A stretch of DNA of 64,000 bases from positions 27,647 through 91,646 of the forward strand of contig CADCMR010000007.1 in assembly GCA_902802585.1 (NCBI GenBank). Reading direction: 5' to 3'. The notes under the pieces were generated by a model. It was not told the DNA's origin and did no database searches. It saw only the letters and a list, made by a program, of their open reading frames with translations. Both the position numbers and the translations under genes were made by a program. Source of the stretch: an uncultured bacterium (GTDB lineage Bacteria; Verrucomicrobiota; Lentisphaeria; Victivallales; UBA1829). Each line of letters opens with the position of its first letter. Position 1 is the first letter of the stretch. Below, piece after piece: positions 1 to 8,712 of this stretch.

Positions 1-935
1 ATCTGCTCCCTGATGATGTCGAGACCGCTGACCATCTCGGTCACAGTGTGCTCGACCTGGACGCGGGTGTTCATCTCCATGAAATAGAAATTATTGCCGG
101 AGACGAGGAATTCGATCGTGCCGGCGCTGGTGTAGCCGACAGCCTTGGCGGCCTTGATCGCGGCCTCGTAGAGTTTCTTGCGGAGCGCGGGGGAGATCGA
201 AGGGGAGGGAGACTCCTCAATGAGCTTCTGGTGGCGGCGCTGCAGGGAGCAGTCGCGTTCGCCGAGGCAGACCACGTTGCCGAACTTGTCGGCGAGGATC
301 TGCACCTCGATGTGCTTCGGATTCTCGATGAACTTCTCAATATAGACGTCGCCGTTGCCGAACGCGCGTTCCGCCTCGGTCATGGCGGCGTGGAATCCCT
401 GGATCAGGCTGGCGTCGTTGTGCGCCACGCGCATGCCGCGTCCGCCGCCGCCCGCGGTCGCCTTGATGATGACCGGGTAGCCGAGCTTATGTGCCTCTTC
501 GAGCGCCGCGTCTTCCGAGAGCACGACGTTGTTGCTGCCGGGGGTGACGGGCACGCCCGCCTTCCGCATGGTCTCCCGTGCGGACGCCTTGTCGCCCATG
601 GCGCTCATCTGTTCGGCGGTCGGACCGATGAACTCGATCTTGCAGTCCTTGCAAATCTGCGCGAACTGCGGGTTTTCGGAGAGGAACCCGTAGCCCGGAT
701 GGATCGCGTCGACGTCGCCGATCTCGGCCACGCTGATGATGCGCTCGATCATGAGGTAGCTCTGGGGCGCGGGCGCGGGACCGATGCAGACGGCCTCGTC
801 GGCAAGACGGACCGGCAGGCTGTCCTCGTCGGCCTGGGAATAAACGACTATGGATTTGATGCCCATCTCGCGGCAGGTGCGGATGATGCGCACGGCGATT
901 TCACCGCGGTTGGCGATCAGGATTTTGTTGAACAT
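1..935 (-). CDS. accC: Biotin carboxylase subunit of acetyl-CoA carboxylase (3' end outside the window)
   Basis: This is the ATP-dependent biotin carboxylase, which carboxylates biotin on AccB in the first step of fatty-acid synthesis. Translation from ATG at 935 begins [18 protein letters not shown], the classic family N-terminus. It continues through the Gly-rich ATP-grasp loop ([12 protein letters not shown]) and the [14 protein letters not shown] metal/ATP-binding segment. About 311 residues lie inside the window; the family is about 450, so roughly a third is missing beyond position 1. It sits 23 bp downstream of accB in the same direction, the usual accBC order. The strong antisense ORF over this region is a high-GC shadow. 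Confidence 0.96.
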   Translation of the reverse strand, partial: MFNKILIANRGEIAVRIIRTCREMGIKSIVVYSQADEDSLPVRLADEAVCIGPAPAPQSYLMIERIISVAEIGDVDAIHPGYGFLSENPQFAQICKDCKIEFIGPTAEQMSAMGDKASARETMRKAGVPVTPGSNNVVLSEDAALEEAHKLGYPVIIKATAGGGGRGMRVAHNDASLIQGFHAAMTEAERAFGNGDVYIEKFIENPKHIEVQILADKFGNVVCLGERDCSLQRRHQKLIEESPSPSISPALRKKLYEAAIKAAKAVGYTSAGTIEFLVSGNNFYFMEMNTRVQVEHTVTEMVSGLDIIREQ

Positions 936-958
936 GGGGAAACTGGCTCCGGCGGTGG

Positions 959-1450
959 TTATTCAAGCACGAAAAGCGGCTGACCGTATTCCACCGGCTG
1001 ACCGTTCTCCAGGAGGATCTCCTTGATCACGCCGCTCTTTTCCGCCTTGATCTCGTTCATGACCTTCATCGCCTCGACTACGGCGACGGTCGTGTCCGCC
1101 TCCACATGGGTCCCGACCTTCACGAACGGCTCGGCGCCCGGGGAGGGCGAACGGTAGAACGTGCCGACGGTGGGCGATTCGATGACTTTCGCGGGATCCG
1201 GCGAGGCATGTCCGGCAGCCGCGGGGGCGGACTGGACCGGCTCCTGGACGGCGGGAACGGCGGAGGGGATGGTGACGGCGGAAGCGGGCGCGGCGGAAAC
1301 CGCAGCCGGGACAAAAACAGGTGCGGGCGCGGATTGCTGGCGTGCGGCCCTGCGGAGGCAGAGCGTCATTTCTTCCGATTCGATCTTGAACTCGGTCAGA
1401 TCGTTGTCCGACATGAGCTTGACAATCGTTTTGATTTCATCGATTTTCAT
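959..1450 (-). CDS. accB: Biotin carboxyl carrier protein of acetyl-CoA carboxylase
   Basis: The 163-aa carrier protein holds the biotin that shuttles CO2 between AccC and the carboxyltransferase. The N-terminus ([13 protein letters not shown]) is typical of AccB. An Ala/Pro-rich linker occupies about residues 60-95. The C-terminal biotinyl domain carries the biotinylation motif EAMKVMNEI, with the modified Lys in AMKVM. The frame is open a further 30 codons upstream, but ATG at 1450 matches the family N-terminus. It lies between aroQ and accC in one minus-strand operon. Confidence 0.96.
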   Translation of the reverse strand: MKIDEIKTIVKLMSDNDLTEFKIESEEMTLCLRRAARQQSAPAPVFVPAAVSAAPASAVTIPSAVPAVQEPVQSAPAAAGHASPDPAKVIESPTVGTFYRSPSPGAEPFVKVGTHVEADTTVAVVEAMKVMNEIKAEKSGVIKEILLENGQPVEYGQPLFVLE

Positions 1451-1484
1451 AAGGCACCCGGGGTTAGCGTTGAATTTTGGTTGG

Positions 1485-1940
1485 TTAACGGGTTTGACCG
1501 GAAGCGGCGGAGAGGCGGCGGACGAGCGCCCGAAGGGCAAACTCGTAACCGTCCGCGCCCAGCCCGGCGATCTGCGCGATGCATGCCGGCGCGGTGAGCG
1601 ACGTCCGGCGGAAATCGTCCCGCGCCTGGATATTGCTCATGTGCACCTCGACCGCGGGGATCGCGGCGGCTTCCAGCGCATCGTGGATGGCGATGCTCGT
1701 ATGGGTATAGGCGGCGGGGTTGATGACGATGCCGTCGACCCCGCCCGAAATCGCTTCGGCGATCCTGTCGCAGATCGCGCCTTCGTGGTTGCTCTGAAAA
1801 AACTCGACCGTCACGCCGAGCGAATCGGCGACTGCGCGGAGATCAGCCTCAATCTCCGGGAGCGTCTTCGTCCCGTAGAACTCGGCTTTGCGCCGTCCGA
1901 GCAGCTGCATGTTCGGTCCGTTGATGACGAGGATTTTCAT
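1485..1940 (-). CDS. aroQ: 3-dehydroquinate dehydratase, type II
   Basis: This 151-aa cytoplasmic enzyme dehydrates 3-dehydroquinate to 3-dehydroshikimate in the shikimate pathway; the family forms dodecamers. The N-terminal motif [11 protein letters not shown] includes the conserved active-site Arg, and EFYG provides the catalytic-loop Tyr. [21 protein letters not shown] and VEVHMSN are the remaining family signatures. Length is normal for type II. It is 34 bp upstream of accB; aroQ next to accBC is a common bacterial arrangement. Confidence 0.95.
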   Translation of the reverse strand: MKILVINGPNMQLLGRRKAEFYGTKTLPEIEADLRAVADSLGVTVEFFQSNHEGAICDRIAEAISGGVDGIVINPAAYTHTSIAIHDALEAAAIPAVEVHMSNIQARDDFRRTSLTAPACIAQIAGLGADGYEFALRALVRRLSAASGQTR

Positions 1941-1961
1941 GGGAGCGGCCTTTCCGGAATC

Positions 1962-2807
1962 TTACTTCTTCGCCTTGGCCTTTGCGCGGGAGGCTTTGCG
2001 CTTGGCGGGCTGGTAGGCGGCCCACTTCGGGTCGTTGGCGAACTGGAACGCGTATTCTTCCTTGTATTTGAGCTTGGAGGCGGCGTCGGCGTCCAGCACC
2101 ACGACCGCGTTTTCATGGAGCTGCAGCGCGGTGGCGGAGATCATGTTGGTGACGGGACCTTCGAGGGCGGCCGCCACGATGTTGGCTTTTTCCTTGTGGG
2201 TGGCGAGGAGAAGGAGGCGCTTCGCGTCGAGGCAAGTTCCAACGCCCATGGTCATGGCGCGCATCGGCATGTCTTCCGGCTTGGTGAAGAGCGGGGAGTT
2301 CTGCTCATAGGTGGTCTTGGTGAGCGTCACCACGCGGGTGCGGCTGGAGAAGGAGGACATCGGCTCGTTGAATCCGATGTGTCCGCTGCGACCGATGCCG
2401 AGCAGCTGCATATCCACGCCGCCGGCGTCTTCCATTTCCTCTTCGTACGCGATGGCGGCGGCGTCAAGCTCGTCCGCGGGGGCGAATCCGTTCGGCACGT
2501 GCGTGTTGCGCTTGTCGATGTTCACGTGGTTGAAGAGGTGGTAGTTCATGAAGTAACGGTAGGAATCCTTGTTCGTCTCGGCTTTGCCTTTCAATCCGAC
2601 GTATTCGTCCAGGTTGAACGAGATCACGCGGGAGAAGTCGACCTTGCCCGCCTTGTACATCTTCACCAGTTCGGCGTACACATTTTCCATGGTGCGGCCG
2701 GTGGCGAGCCCCAGCTTGTAGAACGGTTTGGCGTTGATGGCGTCGGCGATGATGCGGGCGGTGAGAAGTTCCGCTTCCGCGGCGGTCGGCATGACGATGA
2801 TGTCCAT
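1962..2807 (-). CDS. nagB: Glucosamine-6-phosphate deaminase
   Basis: NagB converts glucosamine-6-phosphate to fructose-6-phosphate and ammonia. The sequence shows the substrate loop LATGRTMENVY, the catalytic Asp in FNLDEYVGL, and LLGIGRSGHIGFNEP with the catalytic His/Glu. The usual Asn of GNGHIGFNEP is Ser here. The length (281 aa) includes a C-terminal extension of about 15 residues rich in Lys, Arg and Ala (KRKASRAKAKAKK) that is not part of the enzyme fold. Similar basic tails occur elsewhere in the window, for example on the WYL regulator. It is the first gene of nagB-aroQ-accB-accC. Confidence 0.95.
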   Translation of the reverse strand: MDIIVMPTAAEAELLTARIIADAINAKPFYKLGLATGRTMENVYAELVKMYKAGKVDFSRVISFNLDEYVGLKGKAETNKDSYRYFMNYHLFNHVNIDKRNTHVPNGFAPADELDAAAIAYEEEMEDAGGVDMQLLGIGRSGHIGFNEPMSSFSSRTRVVTLTKTTYEQNSPLFTKPEDMPMRAMTMGVGTCLDAKRLLLLATHKEKANIVAAALEGPVTNMISATALQLHENAVVVLDADAASKLKYKEEYAFQFANDPKWAAYQPAKRKASRAKAKAKK

Positions 2808-2896
2808 ACTTTTCTGAGCTCCTAAACGTGTTTTTAGTTGTTTGCCCGGGACCGCGTCCGGAATAAGGCGCCACCCGCAAGCGTAACAATCTATAT

Positions 2897-2924
2897 ACTA
2901 TAGCACCCTTTTAATAAAATGCAA
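2897..2924 (-). promoter_or_regulatory. Sigma-70-type promoter for nagB-aroQ-accBC
   Basis: On the minus strand: -35 TTGCAT, 16-nt spacer ending in the extended -10 TGC, -10 TATAGT. It lies about 90 bp upstream of nagB and fits the promoter pattern repeated across the window. Confidence 0.75.
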
Positions 2925-3105
2925 ACCACAACCCGGAAAAACATGCAGGCGAATGGCAGGATGATGATCAATATGACGGACAACGGGGCGAAATCCGGCG
3001 TTCCTTTTGTCAAAGTCGTGATGTAGCCCGCCTCACCGTGTGCGCCGATTCCGGCGCGGACGCCGGTGGACAATCCATTTTCTGTGTTTTTTGTGAAAAA
3101 AACGC

Positions 3106-3134
3106 TTGAAAAAACAGTTGCCGGGTGCAACATT
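3106..3134 (+). promoter_or_regulatory. Possible promoter for the HExxH protein gene
   Basis: TTGAAA, 17-nt spacer ending TGC, then AACATT, a weak -10. If real, transcription starts near 3141. That would exclude the ATG at 3066 as the start of the following gene and favour GTG at 3204. Confidence 0.4.
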
Positions 3135-3203
3135 ATAGGGCGAATCCGCAGTAAAAAACCGCGGGTTGTTTATACAAGATCACAGCATGAAAGGCTTTTT
3201 CAC

Positions 3204-4145
3204 GTGTTATTCAACGGAACAGACTCCTGGTGCGTCGACTGGGACAATCCGGATACCCCGTACGAACTGGATTCGCACGGGCTGATCGCCGCGCCCGGGG
3301 AAACCCTGGAGTCGTTCGCCGCACGCATCGACGAGCTGCTCCGCACACGCGCCAGGTTCGATCTCTGCACGGACGGTCGTGCGGGCGCCGAATCGCTGGA
3401 AGCCGAAGTCGGATTCAAGGTCGGCGCGGTCGAGCCGATCGATCCCGGAATCGTCTCGGAAGCCGCCGACAGGACGGAAAAGCTGTTCGGGTTCCGCGCC
3501 GACTGGGTCCCGGCGTTTTTCCCGACGCGGGGGCTCGGACTGCTGTGGGGCGGATGCACCGTCATCACCGATTCCGGTTTTCCCGTCTTTTTCCTGCGCC
3601 GCGGATTCCGCAACAGGCCGAAATGGTTCATCTACCGTCGCGACGAGCTGCTTTCGCACGAGCTGTGCCATGCGGTGCGCGGCTGCCTGGAGGATGAGCC
3701 GTACGAGGAGCATTTCGCCTACATGACCTCGGACAGCGCGTTCCGGCGCTGGACCGGAAACTGTTTCCGCCGCGAATGGGACGCGATTGCGTTCCTGATC
3801 CCCGTCGTCCTGCTGCTTGTCGTCCAGATCATCGTGTATGCCGGCATCCTGAACCTCCCTCTATGGCCGTTCTGGATTGCCGCGTTCGCGTTCCCCGTGT
3901 TTCTTGTCGTGCGGAACATCCCCGGACGCCACACGTTTTTCGCCGCACGGGCCAAGCTCGAAAAAGCCGGGTTCGCGAATCCGGACGCCGCGCTCTTCCG
4001 CATGACCTCGGACGAAATCCGCACGGTCGCCTGCACGCCGGAGGACCGGCTCGACGACTATTTCAAAGAGAGAGCCGGCGCGGAACTGCGCTGGCAGATC
4101 CTGATTCAACGATTCCACCATCCGAAAACGGAGACCCCCGCATGA
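3204..4145 (+). CDS. Membrane protein with HExxH motif, function unknown
   Basis: No family was recognised. The protein (313 aa from GTG 3204) has a soluble N-terminal half that contains SHELCH, an HExxH zinc-binding motif of metallopeptidase type, followed by an acidic stretch (EDEPYEEHF). Two hydrophobic helices follow (around IPVVLLLVVQIIVYAG and FWIAAFAFPVFLVV), then a cytoplasmic-type tail. The frame is open up to ATG 3066, but that stretch reads like non-coding DNA and overlaps a promoter-like site. GTG 3204 has an AAAGG Shine-Dalgarno 10 nt upstream. Its stop overlaps the next start (ATGA), so the two are translationally coupled. Proteolytic activity is inference. Confidence 0.7.
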   Translation: MLFNGTDSWCVDWDNPDTPYELDSHGLIAAPGETLESFAARIDELLRTRARFDLCTDGRAGAESLEAEVGFKVGAVEPIDPGIVSEAADRTEKLFGFRADWVPAFFPTRGLGLLWGGCTVITDSGFPVFFLRRGFRNRPKWFIYRRDELLSHELCHAVRGCLEDEPYEEHFAYMTSDSAFRRWTGNCFRREWDAIAFLIPVVLLLVVQIIVYAGILNLPLWPFWIAAFAFPVFLVVRNIPGRHTFFAARAKLEKAGFANPDAALFRMTSDEIRTVACTPEDRLDDYFKERAGAELRWQILIQRFHHPKTETPA

Positions 4146-4912
4146 AAACAGCATCCCGGAATGACATTGCACGTTTCCTCGACCAGATTCTTGAGCTGGA
4201 CCAGTGGTGCGACGATCCGTCCAACAACGGACTTCAGTTCGCCGGCGCCGCCGACGTCGCAAAGGCGGTCTTCGCGGTCGACGCCTCCGCCGAGCTCTTC
4301 TGCAAAGCCGCCGACCTCGACGCCGATTTCATCTTCGTTCATCACGGCATTTCCTGGGGGTCCGGCATCCGCCGCATCGACGGCATCCTGGCGGACCGCG
4401 TCAAGCTGCTCGCATCGAACGGCATTTCCCTCTATGCCGCGCACCTCCCGCTCGACGCGAATCCCCGGTTCGGGCACAACGCGCGCCTTGCGGACATGAT
4501 CGGGCTCGCCGACCGCGTCACGTTCGGCGAGTACCATGGGAAGATGATTGGATTCCGAGGTGTTCTGCCCGAGCCGAAGAGCGTTTCCGAGCTTGCGCGA
4601 ATCCTTGACAAGGCGCTTCCGTCAAGCGGTCCGTTCGCTTTCGTCGGGGATCCTTCGCAGGTGGTGGAATCCGTTGGCGTCATTTCTGGCGGCGGAGCCT
4701 GGCCGGACCTGTTCGACGCCGACCATGTGGACTGCCTGGTCACGGGAGAAGCCACGCATGAGGTCTTCCACCCGGCGAAGGAAAGCGGGACCGCCATCCT
4801 CACGCTTGGGCATTACCGGTCCGAAACGCCGGGCGTGTTCGCCGTCATGGACCTTGTGAAATCGAAATTCGGCATAGATACCGTATTCGTCGACATCCCG
4901 ACCAACATGTGA
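4142..4912 (+). CDS. Nif3-like dinuclear metal centre protein
   Basis: The 256-aa protein belongs to the Nif3/YbgI (DUF34) family, which is almost universal and probably a metal-dependent hydrolase or GTP cyclohydrolase-like protein. The metal-binding signatures are visible: FVHHGISWG with the paired His, AAHLPLDANPRFGHN, the central GVISGGGAWPDLFDA block, GEATHE, and the C-terminal LGHYRSETPGV. Length matches the short (YbgI) form. It is coupled to the upstream HExxH gene by a 4-nt overlap. The physiological substrate is not established for the family. Confidence 0.9.
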   Translation: MKTASRNDIARFLDQILELDQWCDDPSNNGLQFAGAADVAKAVFAVDASAELFCKAADLDADFIFVHHGISWGSGIRRIDGILADRVKLLASNGISLYAAHLPLDANPRFGHNARLADMIGLADRVTFGEYHGKMIGFRGVLPEPKSVSELARILDKALPSSGPFAFVGDPSQVVESVGVISGGGAWPDLFDADHVDCLVTGEATHEVFHPAKESGTAILTLGHYRSETPGVFAVMDLVKSKFGIDTVFVDIPTNM

Positions 4913-4968
4913 CCGGGCTGACATGGCGGCTCGGGCAATCCATCAGGGCGGCGGACGGAAAACCACGG

Positions 4969-6204
4969 TCAGCGGCGGCGGTGGATCCGCTGGACTTCCT
5001 GGTAAAAGTCCAGCAGCTTTTCCGTGATGACGCCCCAGGAATAGTGTTCCTGCGCCTCTTCGTCGGCCGCGTCCGTGATCCGACCGCGCAGGTCCGCGTC
5101 TTCGTCCAGTTTCCGGACCAGGTCGGCCCACTCATGGGGCGCGCCTTCCGCGGGTGCGAAGAAGCCGGTCTCGCCGTCCCGGATCAGCGTCTTGAGGCCG
5201 CCGGTCGGCGACGCGATGACAGGCGTCCCGGCGCACCACGCCTCCAGCACCACGATGCCGAACGGTTCGTACAGGGACGGCAGGAGAAACGCCGAAGAGG
5301 AATGGTAGGCGGCGGAAAGGAGCGGGGAATCGGGCGGTATCCCGTTGATCATGGTCACGCGGTCTGTGAGGTTCATGAGGCGGATTTTCTCGCGGAGCTT
5401 GTCCATGTACCATTGTTCCGACGGCGCCCCGATGAACACGAGATGCCACGGCTCGCCGAGAAGCGCCAGGATTTCCGGCAGCATGAGCTGGTTTTTCTGG
5501 TAGTCGATACGGGAAACGCAGAGCAGCAACTTGCGGTCGGGTCGAATCCCGACCTTCTTGCGGAAATCGCTTCCGTCGTTCTTGTGGAAAAAATCGTAGT
5601 CCACCCCGTTCGGGAGATGGATAACGGGCTTGTCGGGGAATCTCTCCTTCGCCGGACTGAGCTCGTTCTCCCCGACGCACACGATGCCGTTTGCGAGTTT
5701 CAGCGCGTCGACCCGGCGTCCGAGCAGACGGTCCATGATATTGCCGTAGGGAACCGTTCCGCTCAGCGGTTTCACCATCTGGCTGAGCTCCGCCGGGGGT
5801 ACGTCGAAGTAGCCGCCGGGAAGCGTCATGACGTATGGAACGCGCATCTGCTTCGCCGCGGCGCGCACATCGGCGGCCATGCGGCCTGTCGTATGGCAGT
5901 GGAGGATGTCGAATTCACCTTTCCTGAGCGCGCCCCGGAGTCCGGGCACGACCGGATCGCCGCCTTTTCTGTCGAGCGCCCGGATCTTTTCCTTCGAGAG
6001 CGGGAACCGCGGGTATCTGTAGTGGAGTCGATGGATCTGGATGGAGTTTTTCACTTCGTCCTTGGTCGGAGACAGTGCGCGGGTCGCAAAAACCTCGGAC
6101 GGATTGCCTGTCTCATGTAGCGTGCGGGCTGTATTCCAGACAACGCTTTCCGTGCCGCCCCATTCCGAGAAGGCGAAGCGGCGGATGATTTGTGCCGTCC
6201 TCAT
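4969..6204 (-). CDS. GT4-family glycosyltransferase
   Basis: The 411-aa protein is a retaining GT-B fold glycosyltransferase of CAZy GT4. The N-terminal domain starts MRTAQIIRRFAFSEWGGTES, with the Gly-rich donor loop of the family. The C-terminal domain carries the sugar-nucleotide E-x7-E motif in LYEPFGIVVLEAWCAGTPVI, followed by PTGGLKTLIRDGETGFF. It is probably involved in cell-surface polysaccharide synthesis, but donor and acceptor cannot be read from the sequence. It is a single gene with its own promoter and is convergent with the Nif3-like gene. Confidence 0.9.
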   Translation of the reverse strand: MRTAQIIRRFAFSEWGGTESVVWNTARTLHETGNPSEVFATRALSPTKDEVKNSIQIHRLHYRYPRFPLSKEKIRALDRKGGDPVVPGLRGALRKGEFDILHCHTTGRMAADVRAAAKQMRVPYVMTLPGGYFDVPPAELSQMVKPLSGTVPYGNIMDRLLGRRVDALKLANGIVCVGENELSPAKERFPDKPVIHLPNGVDYDFFHKNDGSDFRKKVGIRPDRKLLLCVSRIDYQKNQLMLPEILALLGEPWHLVFIGAPSEQWYMDKLREKIRLMNLTDRVTMINGIPPDSPLLSAAYHSSSAFLLPSLYEPFGIVVLEAWCAGTPVIASPTGGLKTLIRDGETGFFAPAEGAPHEWADLVRKLDEDADLRGRITDAADEEAQEHYSWGVITEKLLDFYQEVQRIHRRR

Positions 6205-6252
6205 GGTAAAACTGCAAACTCCGAATACCTAGTGAAAAACTCTTATTCTTGT

Positions 6253-6281
6253 AATGTACACCGGAATGACGGAAAAAACAA
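6253..6281 (-). promoter_or_regulatory. Sigma-70-type promoter for the GT4 gene
   Basis: Minus strand: TTGTTT, 17-nt spacer, TACATT preceded by GTG (extended -10). It lies about 50 bp upstream of the start at 6204 and is divergent from the PheC-like promoter. Confidence 0.65.
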
Positions 6282-6374
6282 GCGGAATCCGGTTTTTTGG
6301 GGTGAAAAAAGTGCTATTTGACGATTGCAAAAGGAAACGCACGGCTGGAAAAAACGGTTTGAGCATTTCCATGT

Positions 6375-6403
6375 TTGACAAACCGTGAAAACAGGTCTAT
6401 ATT
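6375..6403 (+). promoter_or_regulatory. Sigma-70-type promoter for the PheC-like gene
   Basis: TTGACA, 17-nt spacer, TATATT: a near-consensus promoter about 80 bp upstream of the start at 6486. Confidence 0.8.
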
Positions 6404-6485
6404 GAATCCGTAAGTTTTCCCGTCGGTATTCATTGCCGCCGCTTCCGCCCTCATTTTATTTCACGATAAAGCAGATGGTCTCCGT

Positions 6486-7319
6486 ATGAAAGCAACCCGT
6501 TTTAGATCGTTTGTCGGTTCATGCCTTTTTGTCGCGGCACTGTTTGTATCATGCTGGTGTATCCTTCTGTCGTCGGGATGCGGCACTTCGCGGACGGACA
6601 CGGATGCGCTTCAGTCGGTCAAGGCGCGCGGCGTCCTGCGGGTCGGCACGACCGGCGATTACTGTCCGATGTCGTACCTGAACCCCGAAACGCGGGCTTA
6701 CGAGGGATTTGACGCAGCTCTGGCGGAAGACCTGGCGGCAAGCCTCGGCGTTTCGGTCGAGTATGTCCCGACCTCATGGCCGACGCTGATGGCGGACACG
6801 CTGGCACGGAAATTCGATCTGGCGCTGTGCGGCATCACCATTACGCCGGCGAGGAAACGGCAGGCGCTGATGTCGGACGGGTATCTGAGCAACGGCAAAA
6901 CGGTCCTCTGCCGTTCGGAGGATGCGCAGAAATACACTTCCCTGGAGGCGATCAACCGTCCGGAGGTGCGCGTCATGGAGAATCCGGGCGGTCTCAACGA
7001 GCAGTTCGTCCGGACGCATCTGCCCCGCTCCACCCTGACGATCCATCCGGTCAACGAGGAAATCCCCGCGCTGGTGGCGTCCGGGAAGGCGGACGTGATG
7101 ATCACCGAGACCATGGAGGCGGCATTTTACCGCGGGAAGGATCCCCGACTGGCAGCGCCGCTTCTGAACCGTCCATTCACGCACGGCGAGCTTGGAGCGC
7201 TGCTTCCTCCGGGGAACGAAACACTGTTGGGCTACGTGAACAGCTTCATCGAAAAGGAGCGCCAAAGCGGACGCCTGGACGAATTGAGCCTCATCTATTT
7301 GCATTTCAGCATCCCGTGA
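6486..7319 (+). CDS. Periplasmic family-3 solute-binding lipoprotein, PheC (cyclohexadienyl dehydratase)-like
   Basis: The 277-aa protein is anchored by a lipoprotein signal (hydrophobic run ending LLSSGC, with Cys32 as the lipidated residue). The mature part follows the amino-acid-binding (SBP_bac_3) fold. It has PheC-type signatures: GVLRVGTTGDYCPMSY, YVPTSWPTLMAD, GITITPARKRQA, VRVMENPGGLNE and ADVMITETMEA. PheC-type proteins convert prephenate or arogenate to phenylpyruvate or Phe in the periplasm, while close relatives are plain amino-acid receptors. I cannot decide between these. No ABC permease is adjacent, which leans towards the enzyme. Confidence 0.8.
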   Translation: MKATRFRSFVGSCLFVAALFVSCWCILLSSGCGTSRTDTDALQSVKARGVLRVGTTGDYCPMSYLNPETRAYEGFDAALAEDLAASLGVSVEYVPTSWPTLMADTLARKFDLALCGITITPARKRQALMSDGYLSNGKTVLCRSEDAQKYTSLEAINRPEVRVMENPGGLNEQFVRTHLPRSTLTIHPVNEEIPALVASGKADVMITETMEAAFYRGKDPRLAAPLLNRPFTHGELGALLPPGNETLLGYVNSFIEKERQSGRLDELSLIYLHFSIP

Positions 7320-7368
7320 CCATGGCGGGGTCGCGTTTTCATCGGAATTTGACTGGATGCGAAAGTCG

Positions 7369-7405
7369 CCGAGACCTAATTGATAGAGTACCCCATAAGT
7401 CTCGG
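7369..7405. terminator. Hairpin between convergent genes, possible terminator
   Basis: Inverted repeat with arms CCGAGAC and GTCTCGG around a 23-nt loop, lying between the PheC-like gene and the convergent broken gene. No clear T-tract follows on either strand, so its role is uncertain. Confidence 0.35.
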
Positions 7406-7476
7406 TTGGGAAAAAGAGACACGAGTTCAACCATGTCGAAAAAACAAAGATGCAAAACGCAGGGGGAAGGAAGCCG

Positions 7477-8095
7477 TCAACCTCTGTCCAGCATGATTGC
7501 GCCCGGATTTCGGATGGAATCCAGCGTCGGTTCGAGCATGGCGCGTTCCTCATCCGTCATATCAGGACCGATTTCCAGCTCAATCGCCTCGACGTTGTTC
7601 AACATGTTCGCGGCGTTCGCGACCGCCTCGTCCCTCTGTTCGGGAGTCATGTTACCCATCCAGTTGTCGGCGGTATTGCCCATCATGTTGATCATGCTGC
7701 TCATGAACGTCATCATCATCCGCGTTCTTGCCTGATCTTCCGGCGACATTTCACGATAGGTATCGAGTCCCTGCCAGACTGTTTCCACGGCTTCTTCCGG
7801 GGTCTGCTTGTGGAACTCCTTCTGCGGCTCCTGAGGCTGTTCCGCTGGCTGACCGCCCTAACTTTGGTTGGAAGCGCCAAAATCGGAGAACGTCGAGGCG
7901 AGGTCGACTTTCTTCTTGACCTTCGGACCGTGGCGGCGAACCTTCGGCGGAGCATCTTCTTCCCCTGATTGATCCGTCTCGGCGGTCGAGGGGGGGAACC
8001 TTTCCCGTCTGCATTGTTTTGAACGTGGCGAACCCGAGAATAACCACCAAGATCAGTCCGATCAAGGCGATTCCGGCGATTTGCTTTCTTTCCAT
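7477..8095 (-). pseudogene. Disrupted gene for a membrane-anchored protein (frameshift in a C7 tract plus an in-frame TAG)
   Basis: ATG at 8095 has a good GAAGGAG Shine-Dalgarno and opens a single membrane anchor (MERKQIAGIALIGLILVV...). The frame is lost at a run of seven C on the coding strand (7990-7996). Skipping one C restores a sensible acidic/basic linker (EEDAPPKV, KVKKKVD). That frame meets TAG at 7858-7860 and then continues into a helical Met-rich tail to 7477. A single protein of about 200 aa thus reads through one frameshift and one amber codon. It could be a decayed gene, a sequencing error or a phase-variable tract. No family was recognised. Confidence 0.65.
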
Positions 8096-8178
8096 GGAGA
8101 ATGCTCCTTCGTTTTGAACAGAAAAGACCACTGCTGTCCGGGAAAAGTTCAGGGTGGGAAATTACTCCGACAAAAAGA

Positions 8179-8206
8179 AATATAGCACCTTTCTTCCCAA
8201 AGCCAA
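8179..8206 (-). promoter_or_regulatory. Sigma-70-type promoter for the disrupted gene
   Basis: Minus strand: TTGGCT, 16-nt spacer ending TGC, TATATT, about 85 bp upstream of the ATG at 8095. The broken gene has kept its promoter. Confidence 0.65.
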
Positions 8207-8410
8207 ACGGCTTGACGGATGTTGTCATCGACCGGATGAGATGGATGAGGTGAAAACGGGAAAGATCAGGGGGGTATGGAGAAATGAAGTCCAATTACTC
8301 TTTTTTTGAACACGGACTTTGAAATCATGGGGAGGGCGTGTTTTCCGCTCTAATCTTGAGGCTGGAATCAAAAAAATCACGAAAAAAATCAAAACTTAGG
8401 CAAAACTAAC

Positions 8411-8438
8411 TTGTAATCTCCAAAAAACGTGATATAGT
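8411..8438 (+). promoter_or_regulatory. Sigma-70-type promoter for the structured RNA
   Basis: TTGTAA, 16-nt spacer ending TGA, TATAGT. The expected start near 8445 coincides with the start of the structured RNA described next. Confidence 0.75.
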
Positions 8439-8444
8439 ATTTAC

Positions 8445-8646
8445 AGGACATAAAAGTCCCGGAACCATTCCGCGGCGTATCGGTGCAGGTCCGCCGTTTC
8501 CAAAATGGGAGAATGTGAAAAAGGGTCCGGCGTCCCGTCCGGGTTCGGGTTTCAGCCCGGTTTGAACGGGCGCGCTGGTTAGGGTATGCAGGTGCGGATC
8601 CGGTTCCCCAACCGGGTTTGCAGGGTGGTTCCGGGACTTGTCTTTT
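8445..8646 (+). ncRNA. Highly structured RNA of about 200 nt, stand-alone sRNA or leader of DUF3793-flavodoxin
   Basis: A perfect 13-bp closing stem pairs 8454-8466 (AAGTCCCGGAACC) with 8627-8639. Inside it, CCGGCG pairs with CGCTGG and CCCGT with ACGGG around a hairpin GTTC-GGG...CCC-GAAC. A 3' arm forms a hairpin of about 13 bp with the tetraloop segment CCGGTT-CCCC-AACCGG. The closing stem is followed by TTGTCTTTTC, which would serve as an intrinsic terminator. Size and closed ends recall 6S RNA, but the branched interior does not clearly fit. I could not match the FMN, cobalamin, SRP, RNase P or tmRNA consensus. No ORF explains the region. Confidence 0.65.
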
Positions 8647-8712
8647 CTCCGAATCCCACGTCGATTCCGCTGGGACGACGTTTTGCTCTTGAAAGTTAGG
8701 TTAAACAAAGTT

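Noticed and set aside
48..983. Long plus-strand ORF opposite accC
   Set aside because: High-GC antisense shadow; the minus strand encodes an unmistakable AccC. Similar shadows opposite argH, yidC, proS, metG, glgC, GH97 and the GTPases were dropped for the same reason.
2891..3133. 80-codon minus-strand ORF upstream of nagB
   Set aside because: It overlaps the nagB promoter, has no ribosome site and reads as random hydrophobic sequence.
8445..8646. Structured RNA as a cobalamin or FMN riboswitch
   Set aside because: Short resemblances (AAAATGGGAGAA, GTGAAAAA) do not extend to the full consensus, and the neighbouring genes do not require either.
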